Shown: positions 54,017-62,737 of the stretch, piece after piece | Layout: each line of letters opens with the position of its first letter | How positions within the stretch are numbered: position 1 is the first letter of the stretch | Source: Schaalia vaccimaxillae DSM 15804 | GTDB taxonomy: Bacteria > Actinomycetota > Actinomycetes > Actinomycetales > Actinomycetaceae | Reading direction: 5' to 3' | Length of the DNA: 64,000 bases | Assembly: GCF_000420425.1 (NCBI RefSeq) | Contig: NZ_ATUX01000007.1 | Coordinates: 1 to 64,000, forward strand | Position numbers and translations under genes: made by a program | The notes under the pieces: model-generated | Seen by the model: only the letters and a program-made list of their open reading frames with translations | Database searches by the model: none | What the model was told of the DNA's origin: nothing

Positions 54017-54278
54017 TCTGGTGCTCCTTGGATCAGGGGACTGCAATGGTTCTATGATCCACCGTCACCCGGCGACATTGGGGGATTACGCGCCCGAACA
54101 TAAAGAACGCGCACCCTAGGGCGTGTGGTCAAGGCCCCAACAGCACACAGACTTCGTCCCGCGACATCACCGGCGCGCGCAGATACACTGAAGAAACCAT
54201 GGACGATGACAGTTGCGGCCGACAAAAGGCCTTACCTCGCCCCCAGATCGTTGATGCCTCGAATCGTGAGGCGCGGCA

Positions 54279-55610
54279 ATGATCGTCGATATTCTCATGC
54301 TCCTATTGGGAGTGGTCCTAACCGCAGGCACCTTCATCTTTGTGTCCGCAGAGTTTTCCCTGGTCGCCCTCGACCAAGCCGTCGTCGAAAGACGAGTCTT
54401 GGAAGGCGACAAATCGGCCGCTCAGGTCCTTAAAGCAACGAAGACTCTGTCCACCCAGCTATCCGGTGCCCAAGTTGGCATCACGTTGACAACTATTCTG
54501 CTCGGATACACAACCCAAACAACAATTGCGGATCTGCTGACTCAAGCGTTAGGTAACGCTGGCGTTGCCCTGGCACTATCAGGAGCCATCGCCGCTTTCG
54601 TTGCCGCAATCTTCATCAACGCCATATCAATGCTCTTTGGGGAACTTGTTCCCAAAAACCTTGCGTTGTCTCACCCCATGCGCACCGCAAGAATCGTTGT
54701 ACCTTTCCATATGCTGTTCACAGCAATATTCAAACCGGCCATCATCGTGCTCAATGGTTCAGCGAACTGGGTCCTGGCACGCTTTGGGATTGAGCCGCAA
54801 GAGGAAATCTCGTCGGCCAGGTCCGCATCTGAACTGGCCGCAATGGTGCGTCACAGTGCCGAAGAGGGCACCCTGGATACGTCTACGGCTTCCCTTTTCA
54901 CTAACTCGATTCGTATCGGTTCCTTAACTGCCGCCGATGTGATGACCGACCGCGGACTTCTTCACACTCTTGCTGAGAATCAGACGGCCGCCGATGTGGT
55001 TGCTGTGGCATCGCAGACCGGTCATTCGCGTTTCCCTGTCATTGGGGATGACTCCGATGACATTGTGGGCCTGGTGTCTTTGCGTCGAGCCGTGGCGGTT
55101 CCTTTTGAACGTAGAGTAGAAGTGCCCGTGGTGTCGTCGTCCCTCATGGCCCCTGCGCCCTCTGTTCCTGAAACCGCGCCGATTGGTCCGCTCCTGGTCC
55201 AGTTGCGCGACGAAGGCCTCCAGATGGCAGTTGTCGTAGACGAATACGGAGGAGTCTCGGGAATCGTCACACTCGAAGATATTGTCGAGGAAATTGTTGG
55301 CGAGGTAGCCGATGAACACGACCAAAGACGTTTGGGCATTCGTCAACGCCCCGACGGATCCTTCCTCATCCCTGGAACCCTTCGCCCCGATGAGGTTCGT
55401 GAACGCATGGATATAGTCCTGCCTGACGATGGCCCCTACGACACGGTTGCTGGTCTTGTCATGACCTTGCTGGGTCGTGTGCCCGAAGTGGGCGACAAAG
55501 TCGATGCCCTAGGAGTGGGCCTCGAAGTGTCCCAGATGCAAGGTCGGCGGGTGACTCAGGTGCAGGTTACCCCTGCCGCCACCGTCACCAGCAAGGAGGT
55601 GACGCTATGA
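54279..55610 (+). CDS. Hemolysin C/CNNM family membrane protein with CBS and CorC_HlyC domains
   Basis: 443 residues. Membrane DUF21/CNNM domain (~1-190: [52 protein letters not shown]), two CBS motifs (~215-340: [33 protein letters not shown]), and a C-terminal CorC_HlyC transporter-associated domain (~345-430). CNNM/CorC proteins are implicated in magnesium or other ion transport. The next gene is a related protein, ATGA-coupled. The 260-bp region 54017-54278 holds no clear gene. Confidence 0.9.
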   Translation: MIVDILMLLLGVVLTAGTFIFVSAEFSLVALDQAVVERRVLEGDKSAAQVLKATKTLSTQLSGAQVGITLTTILLGYTTQTTIADLLTQALGNAGVALALSGAIAAFVAAIFINAISMLFGELVPKNLALSHPMRTARIVVPFHMLFTAIFKPAIIVLNGSANWVLARFGIEPQEEISSARSASELAAMVRHSAEEGTLDTSTASLFTNSIRIGSLTAADVMTDRGLLHTLAENQTAADVVAVASQTGHSRFPVIGDDSDDIVGLVSLRRAVAVPFERRVEVPVVSSSLMAPAPSVPETAPIGPLLVQLRDEGLQMAVVVDEYGGVSGIVTLEDIVEEIVGEVADEHDQRRLGIRQRPDGSFLIPGTLRPDEVRERMDIVLPDDGPYDTVAGLVMTLLGRVPEVGDKVDALGVGLEVSQMQGRRVTQVQVTPAATVTSKEVTL

Positions 55611-56641
55611 GTCCGGTATGGGGATTAACCATCACCGCGTTGCTGCTGCTCATTAATGCCTTCTTCGTTGCGGGAGAGTTTGCCACCACGTCGACGCGCC
55701 GCTCTCAAATTGAGCCTCTCGTTGAGCAAGGAGTGCGCGGGTCGCAGCATGCCCTGTACGCCCTCGAACATGTGTCCCTCATGCTGGCGATCTGCCAGCT
55801 GGGCGTCACCGTGGCCTCAACCACCCTAGGTGTTGTTGCTGAGCCGGCCATTGCCCACCTCATTGAGGGGCCTCTGGTGTCATGGGGACTGCCCGCAGCT
55901 AGCGCCCATGTTGTCGGCTTTATCGCGGCCCTGCTGATCGTTTTGTATTTGCACGTCGTTTTGGGCGAGATGATTCCGAAGAATATTTCTATCGCCACCC
56001 CTCAGCGGATGCTGCTGTTTCTTGCTCCGCTGCTGGTCGCCCTCGGACATGTGGTGCATCCAATCATCGAGGCAATGGACCGCATGGCCAACTGGTTTGT
56101 GCGTTTGGCAGGTTTTGAGCCTCGGTCAGAGATTTCTGCAACCTTCACCGTTGAGGAAGTAGCCTCCATCGTTGAGCGTTCCCAAGCTGAGGGCATGATC
56201 GAGGACGATTTGGGGCTGCTCACCGGAACCTTGGAGTTTTCTACAGAAACTGCCGGCACCGCGATGATCGCTCTGGATGATCTGGTGGTCCTTCCATCAA
56301 CCGTGACTCCCGCCCAGGTTGAGCGAGAAGTCGCGGCAACCGGATATTCGCGTTTCCCGTTGATTGATGAGGCCGGCGCGATTTGCGGATACATCCACCT
56401 CAAAGATGTTCTCTACGCCGGCCAGGATGAGCGCGATCAACCGATCACTCCGTGGCGTATTCGTGGAATCGATTCGGTTCGCGACACTGACGAGGTCGAG
56501 GATGCTTTGCGCAATATGCAGCGTGCTGGCACCCATTGCGTCCTCGTCCTCGACTCCTTTGAGGAAGTGCGCGGAGTGCTCTTCCTTGAAGACATTTTGG
56601 AAGAACTTGTTGGCGAGGTCCGCGATTCTCTCCAGAGGTGA
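55607..56641 (+). CDS. Second CNNM/CBS membrane protein, lacking CorC_HlyC domain
   Basis: 344 residues. DUF21 membrane domain (WGLTITALLLLINAFFVAGEFATTSTRRSQIEPLVEQG) and paired CBS motifs (ALDDLVVLPSTVTPAQVEREV, LFLEDILEELVGEVRDSL), ending without the C-terminal CorC_HlyC domain of its neighbour. Coupled to the first gene by a four-base overlap, suggesting a heteromeric pair. Family role in ion homeostasis. Confidence 0.88.
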   Translation: MSPVWGLTITALLLLINAFFVAGEFATTSTRRSQIEPLVEQGVRGSQHALYALEHVSLMLAICQLGVTVASTTLGVVAEPAIAHLIEGPLVSWGLPAASAHVVGFIAALLIVLYLHVVLGEMIPKNISIATPQRMLLFLAPLLVALGHVVHPIIEAMDRMANWFVRLAGFEPRSEISATFTVEEVASIVERSQAEGMIEDDLGLLTGTLEFSTETAGTAMIALDDLVVLPSTVTPAQVEREVAATGYSRFPLIDEAGAICGYIHLKDVLYAGQDERDQPITPWRIRGIDSVRDTDEVEDALRNMQRAGTHCVLVLDSFEEVRGVLFLEDILEELVGEVRDSLQR

Positions 56642-56842
56642 CATCTGCCCCGCCGTGAGTGTGTGCGAGCAGCGATGAATATTGGCCAGTTGATACGACT
56701 TCACCTGCCACGTTGCGAGTGCGCGGGGAGGGCTCAGTATGTGAAAGAGGACCCGGTTCTTGTGGATGCGTCGCGCAAGAGGGCATTGTCGTTGTAGATT
56801 TGTGACATTACTGATCGTAGAAACCTGCGGAGGAAGTCTGTC

Positions 56843-57748
56843 GTGACTGACGAGCGCATTACCTGCCCATTGCCGAGCCGTCGGCAATGGCAAGGACTCC
56901 AAGATCGTCACACCGCTTCTTCTCTTTCTTCTAGTGACCAAACCGCTTCTGGCAGCTCTGGTCGCCAGTGTGCTGAGCGCATCACCGAGGGCCAGTCGCG
57001 GGTATCTAGCCGCGGATTGCGCGCAGGCCTTCTTCTTGCTCTAGGTGCAATGACTGTTGCGATTCCTTTATCGGGTTTCGTTGGTTCGGACTCTTCGGTT
57101 GCTCTTCCCGTTCGTGCCATGGGAGCACCCCTGGGAGCCAGTACGTGGGTGACTGATCAAACGTCGGCCATCGAGCAAGCTGATTTGGGTGGTTCTGCGA
57201 CGGCAGCTTCTCGCGCACGAGGCCGAGCCCCCATTGTGGTCGACCAGTGCCTGTCGGGCGTGGCTAATGGAGCCACCGAAGTCAAAGCCGAGGTGGGGAC
57301 GCTGTACTGGCCCATCGCCCAGGGGGCCTACTCGGTGGTCTCTCCCTTTGGAATGAGGGTCTCGCCGATTACCGGTCAGCTGCTCATGCATGAAGGCGTC
57401 GATCATTCCGCGGCGATGGGTGAGCCACTGTATTCGGTGTATTCAGGTCGGGTCGTTGAGGTTTCTGAAAATTCGCGGTCGGGTGCCCTCGTCAAAATTC
57501 GACATGAGGGAGAGGATGGAACCGTCTTCTACTCACTGTACTTGCACCAGTACATTGATCAGATTCTCGTTGCCCAGGGCGATGAAGTGAGCGCCGGGCA
57601 GAGGATTGGTGCTGTTGGTTCCAACGGCTGGTCCACAGGGCCCCACCTGCACTTTGAAATCCACGACGAACAGGATCAACCCGTTGATCCCCAAGCGTGG
57701 ATGCAAGATCACGGCGCCATTCACATTGGGGAAGAAGCCTGCGCATGA
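56843..57748 (+). CDS. Secreted M23 family metallopeptidase
   Basis: 301 residues from GTG 56843 with GGAGGAAG upstream. A Ser-rich cytoplasmic start, a membrane/signal segment (LRAGLLLALGAMTVAIPLSGFVG, ~58-80), a spacer and a LytM/M23 domain: MHEGVDHSA (His, Asp zinc ligands, HxGxDxxA), and GPHLHFEIH (HxH). It cleaves peptidoglycan peptide bridges or acts in wall remodelling. The preceding 200-bp region holds a possible promoter but no gene. Confidence 0.9.
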   Translation: MTDERITCPLPSRRQWQGLQDRHTASSLSSSDQTASGSSGRQCAERITEGQSRVSSRGLRAGLLLALGAMTVAIPLSGFVGSDSSVALPVRAMGAPLGASTWVTDQTSAIEQADLGGSATAASRARGRAPIVVDQCLSGVANGATEVKAEVGTLYWPIAQGAYSVVSPFGMRVSPITGQLLMHEGVDHSAAMGEPLYSVYSGRVVEVSENSRSGALVKIRHEGEDGTVFYSLYLHQYIDQILVAQGDEVSAGQRIGAVGSNGWSTGPHLHFEIHDEQDQPVDPQAWMQDHGAIHIGEEACA

Positions 57749-58566
57749 TGCCGGTGACTCAGGCCGCAGGCCCGATCATCTTGGCTCACCGTGGGGGAGG
57801 GCTGGAAGCCGTCGAGAACACTCGGGCTGCCTTCGAACACACCCGCAGTTTGGGCCTGCGCCACATTGAAACTGACGTGCACTTGAGTGCCGACGGCAAA
57901 GTGGTGATTAGCCACGATGAGACCCTGGATCGCTGCTACAACGCCACTGGTGAGATCCGCCGATTCACGTGGCGTGAACTGAGCGATCTGCACAATGAAG
58001 CCGGCGAAGCAATGATGCTCCTGGACGAGGCGTTAGAAGCCTTCCCCGATATGTATTTCAATATCGACGCCAAGAGCGCGGGTGTTGAGGGTCCTCTCAT
58101 GCAGGTGATTAACCAACACAACGCCGCAGATCGAGTTTTGTTGGCCTCTTTTTCTGAGCCTCGACTACGCACGATTCGCGCAGCAATGGCAACGGGCGTT
58201 GCCACGTCTTTGGGCATCGACGCTGTGTGTCGACTGGTGGCCTGTGCAAAGACTGCAACATCTCCGGCCTTCTGGCGTATCCCGGGGCCTCGTCAAGGGG
58301 CGATTGCAGCTCAGGTTCCTGCCACCTACGGGCCTGTGACCGTGATAGATCAGCGTTTCGTCGCTGCAGCGCACACCGCTGGTCTGGCCGTTCACGCATG
58401 GACAATTGACGAGGCCGACGAGGTCGTGCGTTTGGTTGAGCTAGGTGTGGATGGCATTGTCACGAACCGCCCGCAGATGGTGCGCGATCTGCTCCAAGCC
58501 CGCGGCCTGTGGGAGCCTCCCTTGGCGCCAACCCAGCAACGCCAAGGACAGCGTCCTCGCGACTAA
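57745..58566 (+). CDS. Glycerophosphodiester phosphodiesterase
   Basis: 273 residues from ATG 57745, ATGA-coupled to the M23 gene. HRGGGLEAVENTRAAF, ETDVHLSADGKVVISHD and FNIDAKSAGVEG are the GDPD metal and active-site motifs. It releases glycerol-3-phosphate from glycerophosphodiesters. A frame start at 57697 is inside the M23 gene. Confidence 0.92.
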   Translation: MMPVTQAAGPIILAHRGGGLEAVENTRAAFEHTRSLGLRHIETDVHLSADGKVVISHDETLDRCYNATGEIRRFTWRELSDLHNEAGEAMMLLDEALEAFPDMYFNIDAKSAGVEGPLMQVINQHNAADRVLLASFSEPRLRTIRAAMATGVATSLGIDAVCRLVACAKTATSPAFWRIPGPRQGAIAAQVPATYGPVTVIDQRFVAAAHTAGLAVHAWTIDEADEVVRLVELGVDGIVTNRPQMVRDLLQARGLWEPPLAPTQQRQGQRPRD

Positions 58567-58629
58567 GCCAGCCTGTGTATTAAGCGTTGCCCGACAAGGG
58601 AGTGACCACTACCGGCATCTGGCTGGTGT

Positions 58630-60051
58630 TTACTCTTGGCCGCTAAAGCCCGCTGCGCCCTCGGCTCGATGCGCTCGCATCATTCGGTGTACAGCAAGGC
58701 CGACGAGGACGGCTGTGAGTACCCATCCTAGGATCTGCAACCACGCGGCCTTGGCAATAAAGGTCAGGGCCATGGCTGCCAACACTGGGACTAATAACGT
58801 GAAGGTGTGGACGATGTAGTGGCCGAAGGAAGGCATATCCACGCCGTCTGCTTCGGCAACCGACTTGACCATGAAGTTCGGGCCGTTGCCAATGTAGGTG
58901 ATTGCGCCGCACAGTACGGCTCCCAGGGAAATGGGGATCAGGTACATCTCCGGTACGCCGGTCGCTGCCACCATTGGTCCGTCTCCGCCAAGGGCTTTGG
59001 CCATCTCGAAGAAGGTCATATAGGTCGGGGCATTGTCCAAGATTGATGACAGGCCGCCGGTGAAAATGAAGAAAGTCATGCGGGTCAGTGGCAGCGAGGG
59101 CGCGACTTGCTCAAGGAAACGTAGAGCCGGTGCCATGGTCGCAAAGATGCCGATGAAGAGTGTGGCGACCTCGGCAATGGGACCCCAAGTAAAGGCATTG
59201 TCTTTGAAACGCACGGTCTTATCACCCAGGAAGTAGGAGGTCAGTGCTGCCGCGACCATGACGATCTCGCGCCACGGGATCATGTCTTTGAAGGTGGCAT
59301 GGCCAGCTTCAATGAACTCAGCATCCATGGAGGGGATCAGGGCAACGGCGCAGATGATGACAGCGAAGAGGAATAGGTTGGCAGCGCCCTTGAGACGCAG
59401 CGGCTTGATCTCAGTTTTGTCACGAACAAGGGAAGCTGTGTCTTCGCTGGCGTAACGCACGCGGTCGATGGAATAGTAGGTCAAAAGCAGCATAGCGAGG
59501 ACGAACAACCACTCCTTCCACAGTCCCAGCGTCCAAGTGAAGGGGACTCCGTGGAGGAAACCGAGGAATAACGGTGGGTCGCCCAGGGGAGTGAGCAGGC
59601 CTCCGCAGTTAGCAACAATGAGGATTGTGAAGATCACCGTGTGGACGCGGTGGGTGCGTTCTTTATTGGTTGCCAAAATTGGGCGGATCAGGAGCATCGC
59701 GGCCCCTGTGGTTCCGATGAATGAGGCCAAGAGGCCGCCGATTCCCAAGAAAATCGTGTTGTTGCGTGGTGTGGCCTCGATGTCGCCTTCGAGGTGAATG
59801 CCACCGGCGACGGCAAAGAGTGCGAAAAGCAAAGCAATGAACTGAATGTACTCAATGGCGGTGCCGATGAAGGACTCGGGTCCTGTCATTATCCACATCC
59901 AGATGGTTGTGGGGATGCCTAACGCCAAGGCGATGAGCATTTGGCTGGAGCGTTTTTCCCACCAGTGTGCTGTTGCTGGGACGATTGGTAGTACGGCGAT
60001 GCAGCCGAGCATCGCGATGAAGGGGATGAGACACCACCATTGGTACGTCAT
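58630..60051 (-). CDS. NhaD-like sodium:proton antiporter
   Basis: 473 residues, about 11-12 membrane spans, from ATG 60051 (MTYQWWCLIPFIAMLGCIAVLPIVPAT). Motifs GLLASFIGTTGAAMLLIRPIL, VANCGGLLTPLGDPPLFLGFL, SILDNAPTYMTFFEMA and AITYIGNGPNFMVKSVAE fit the ion transporter superfamily/NhaD type, exchanging Na+ for H+. AGAAGAG lies upstream. Its promoter region has two adjacent palindromes. Convergent with GDPD. Confidence 0.9.
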   Translation of the reverse strand: MTYQWWCLIPFIAMLGCIAVLPIVPATAHWWEKRSSQMLIALALGIPTTIWMWIMTGPESFIGTAIEYIQFIALLFALFAVAGGIHLEGDIEATPRNNTIFLGIGGLLASFIGTTGAAMLLIRPILATNKERTHRVHTVIFTILIVANCGGLLTPLGDPPLFLGFLHGVPFTWTLGLWKEWLFVLAMLLLTYYSIDRVRYASEDTASLVRDKTEIKPLRLKGAANLFLFAVIICAVALIPSMDAEFIEAGHATFKDMIPWREIVMVAAALTSYFLGDKTVRFKDNAFTWGPIAEVATLFIGIFATMAPALRFLEQVAPSLPLTRMTFFIFTGGLSSILDNAPTYMTFFEMAKALGGDGPMVAATGVPEMYLIPISLGAVLCGAITYIGNGPNFMVKSVAEADGVDMPSFGHYIVHTFTLLVPVLAAMALTFIAKAAWLQILGWVLTAVLVGLAVHRMMRAHRAEGAAGFSGQE

Positions 60052-60114
60052 GATTCTCTTCTCAAAATTGCTTGGTGCGGCGTCCTCGAAAATCACGGGG
60101 GCGTTGACGCTGAC

Positions 60115-60137
60115 ATTGTTAACAATACGCCCGTATT
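60115..60137. promoter_or_regulatory. Adjacent palindromes in the antiporter promoter region
   Basis: ATTGTTAACAAT (60115-60126) is a perfect 12-bp palindrome; AATACG-CC-CGTATT (60124-60137) overlaps it. The minus-strand TATTGT (60127-60122) could be a -10, so the sites may be operators for a regulator of the antiporter. Confidence 0.5.
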
Positions 60138-60241
60138 TTTGTCTGCCGTCCAGTTGCTAGGGCTGATTGACGGCGACAACTTTGCAAAAGTAAGGCGCAA
60201 TACGGTCTGGTCACGGACGGAAGTCCCGCATTAAGAAAGGG

Positions 60242-60314
60242 TGCCCCGAACAGGATTCGAACCTGCGACCTTTCGCTCCGGAGGCGAACGCTCTATCCAC
60301 TGAGCTATCGGGGC
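60242..60314 (-). tRNA. tRNA-Arg (anticodon CCG)
   Basis: 73 nt on the minus strand. Acceptor stem GCCCCGA/TCGGGGC, D arm with AGCTCAGTGGATAGAGC, anticodon loop CTCCGGA with CCG at 60281-60279, T loop GGTTCGAATCC, discriminator A. CCA is not encoded. Confidence 0.97.
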
Positions 60315-60480
60315 CAACGCCCAGAGTCTAGCAGCGCTATCGCATAGTCAGTGAACCGAGAGCCTTCCCTTCGCTCGCCCATAGCCTGCGCTCGGCCTGT
60401 TCTGGGCAGAGATGACCAGAAGTCGTGACCGGTGCCATACTTGGAGTGTTGAATCACCATACAACCCAAGGGAGGGTTCC

Positions 60481-60936
60481 ATGCGAGTCCATATCGGCAC
60501 CGATCACGCCGGCTTCGAACTCAAGAATGCAGTCGTCGAGTACCTAACAGACAAGGGCTACGACGTCGTCGACCACGGTGCGCACGAGTACGACTCCCTC
60601 GACGACTACCCGCCGTTCTGCATTGAAGCAGCTGAGGCCGTCGTAGCTGAACCGGGCTCACTCGGCATTGTCATCGGTGGTTCTGGCAACGGCGAACAGA
60701 TGGCAGCCAACTGTGTCAAGGGAGTGCGTGCTGCCCTCGTCTGGAACGATGCAACAGCACGCCTGGCTCGCGAGCACAATGACGCCAACGTCATTTCGGT
60801 GGGTGCTCGCCAACACAGCGTCGACGAGATCTTCGCCCTCATCGATGCCTTCTTGGAAACCCCCTTTAGCCAGGACGAGCGCCACCAACGTCGTATCGAC
60901 CTCATGGGAGCCTACGAGGAACGTACCAAGGCCTGA
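60481..60936 (+). CDS. rpiB: Ribose-5-phosphate isomerase B
   Basis: 151 residues from ATG 60481, GGGAGG upstream. MRVHIGTDHAGFELKNAV and VIGGSGNGEQMAANCVKGVRAAL carry the RpiB phosphate and active-site residues; the position of the catalytic Cys in many RpiB enzymes reads GSGNGE here, as in actinobacterial forms. Interconverts ribose-5-P and ribulose-5-P; related LacAB isomerases are an alternative. Confidence 0.92.
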   Translation: MRVHIGTDHAGFELKNAVVEYLTDKGYDVVDHGAHEYDSLDDYPPFCIEAAEAVVAEPGSLGIVIGGSGNGEQMAANCVKGVRAALVWNDATARLAREHNDANVISVGARQHSVDEIFALIDAFLETPFSQDERHQRRIDLMGAYEERTKA

Positions 60937-60955
60937 TGGCTTCAAATAGTTCATG

Positions 60956-60989
60956 CAAGGGGCGGTCTCATTGACGAGGCTGCCCCTTG
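60956..60989 (+). terminator. Probable terminator after rpiB
   Basis: CAAGGGGC (60956-60963) pairs with GCCCCTTG (60982-60989), inner GTCTC/GAGGC stem and ATTGAC loop. No clear U-run follows. Confidence 0.55.
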
Positions 60990-61042
60990 TGCTGTGATGA
61001 GATGATCCCCCTGGGAGTTCGCGGCCCTGGGGCCTAGACCTT

Positions 61043-61048
61043 TAGGCT
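61043..61048 (+). promoter_or_regulatory. -10 element of a leaderless argS transcript
   Basis: TAGGCT ends 7 nt before GTG 61056, and no ribosome binding site is present. Confidence 0.5.
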
Positions 61049-61055
61049 TGAGTAC

Positions 61056-62735
61056 GTGACTCCAGAAGAACTTGCACTCCTGATCCGTGACGCCCTCGTA
61101 GCAGCAGCCAACGACTCGCGCCTATCCCTGTCCGCCGATGACATCCCCGAGGCCGTCAAGGTTGAACGCCCTCGTAACCGTGACAACGGCGACTGGGCAA
61201 CCAACGTTGCGATGCAGCTGGCAAAGAAAGCCTCCATGGCTCCGCGTGACTTCGCGCAGGTCCTGGTAGATGAGCTGAGCGCTAACGAAGGAATCGATTC
61301 CGTTGAGGTCGCAGGCCCCGGATTCATTAACATTCGTCTGGCCGCAGCCTCCGCCGGTGAGCTTGCCCGCACAATTGTCACCGCGGGCGAAACCTACGGA
61401 ACCAACCCTTCCCTTGCAGGCACGCACATCAACCTCGAATACGTTTCGGCTAACCCGACCGGGCCTGTCCACTTGGGCGGCGCGCGCTGGGCAGCAGTAG
61501 GCGACTCTCTATCCCGCCTGATGGTGGCCTCGGGCGCTACCGTGACCCGTGAGTACTACTTCAACGACCACGGCTCACAGATTGACCGCTTCGCCAACTC
61601 CTTGTACGCCAGGGCAATGGGGCGCGAAGCTCCCGAGGATGGCTACGGCGGCCAATACATCGGTGATATTGCCGCCCAGGTTCGCGCCGACGCTCAAGCA
61701 GCGGGCCAACCCGACCCCATCACCTTGGACGAGGCCGACGCCATTGAAGCCTTCCGCGCTCGCGGCGTGGAGCTGATGTTCGCCGAAATCAAGCAGCGCC
61801 TGGCCGACTTCCGTTCCGAGTTCGACGTCTTTTTCCACGAAGACTCCCTGCACGAATCCGGCGCAGTCGCCGCCGCGATTGACGTTCTGCGTCAGCGCGG
61901 CGAAGTCTTTGACGAGGACGGCGCCATCTGGTTGCGCACCACGAAATACGGCGACGACAAAGACCGCGTCCTCATTAAGTCCGATGGCCAGGCAGCCTAC
62001 TTTGCCGGAGACGTCGCCTACTACCTGGACAAGCGCAAGCGTGGTGCAGACGCGGCGATCTACCTTCTGGGCGCCGACCACCACGGCTACATTGGCCGAA
62101 TGATGGCCATGTGCGAGGCCTTCGGTGATGAACCTGGCGCAAACATGCAGATACTCATCGGCCAGATGGTCAATCTTGTCAAGAACGGACAGCCGGTTCG
62201 CATGTCCAAGCGGGCAGGCACCATCGTCACTTTGGATGACCTCGTGGATGCTGTGGGCGTGGATGCGGCGCGCTACGCCCTCGTGCGAGTCTCGATGGAT
62301 TCCAACCTCGACATTGACTTGGATCTGCTGACCCAGCACACAAACGAAAATCCCGTCTACTACGTCCAATATGCCCACGCCCGAACTTGCAACGTAGCGC
62401 GCAATGCTGCCGAGCACGGGGTGACGCGCGACAGCGGATTTGACCCGGGAGCTCTGGACACCCCAGCCGATGCGGACCTTCTGGGTGTTTTGGCGCAGTT
62501 CCCCGCACAGATCGCTCAAGCCGCCGAGTTGCGCGAACCTCACCGCGTGGCTCGTTACCTCGAGTCCCTGGCTGCCGCCTATCACGCCTGGTACGGCCAA
62601 TGTCGCGTCACCCCACGTGGAGACGACCCAGTTGAGACAGGACACGTGGCGCGCCTGTGGCTCAATGATGCCGTCACCCAGGTGCTGCGCACGGGCCTGG
62701 GCCTGCTGGGCGTTGCCGCTCCGGAAAGGATGTAA
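61056..62735 (+). CDS. argS: Arginyl-tRNA synthetase
   Basis: 559 residues from GTG 61056. Class I signature in the form [19 protein letters not shown] (HLGG variant of HIGH), [13 protein letters not shown], and RMSKRAGT as the KMSKS loop; C-terminal anticodon-binding helices end [13 protein letters not shown]. It charges tRNA-Arg; its own substrate tRNA-Arg(CCG) is encoded 700 bp upstream. lysA follows immediately. Confidence 0.95.
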   Translation: MTPEELALLIRDALVAAANDSRLSLSADDIPEAVKVERPRNRDNGDWATNVAMQLAKKASMAPRDFAQVLVDELSANEGIDSVEVAGPGFINIRLAAASAGELARTIVTAGETYGTNPSLAGTHINLEYVSANPTGPVHLGGARWAAVGDSLSRLMVASGATVTREYYFNDHGSQIDRFANSLYARAMGREAPEDGYGGQYIGDIAAQVRADAQAAGQPDPITLDEADAIEAFRARGVELMFAEIKQRLADFRSEFDVFFHEDSLHESGAVAAAIDVLRQRGEVFDEDGAIWLRTTKYGDDKDRVLIKSDGQAAYFAGDVAYYLDKRKRGADAAIYLLGADHHGYIGRMMAMCEAFGDEPGANMQILIGQMVNLVKNGQPVRMSKRAGTIVTLDDLVDAVGVDAARYALVRVSMDSNLDIDLDLLTQHTNENPVYYVQYAHARTCNVARNAAEHGVTRDSGFDPGALDTPADADLLGVLAQFPAQIAQAAELREPHRVARYLESLAAAYHAWYGQCRVTPRGDDPVETGHVARLWLNDAVTQVLRTGLGLLGVAAPERM

Positions 62736-62737
62736 GC

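Noticed and set aside
54017-54278. Small gene in the gap before the CNNM gene
   Set aside because: No start with a ribosome binding site and no recognisable product.
56642-56842. MtrA site upstream of the M23 gene
   Set aside because: A single GTGAC occurs, but no clear 11-bp-spaced second half-site was found.
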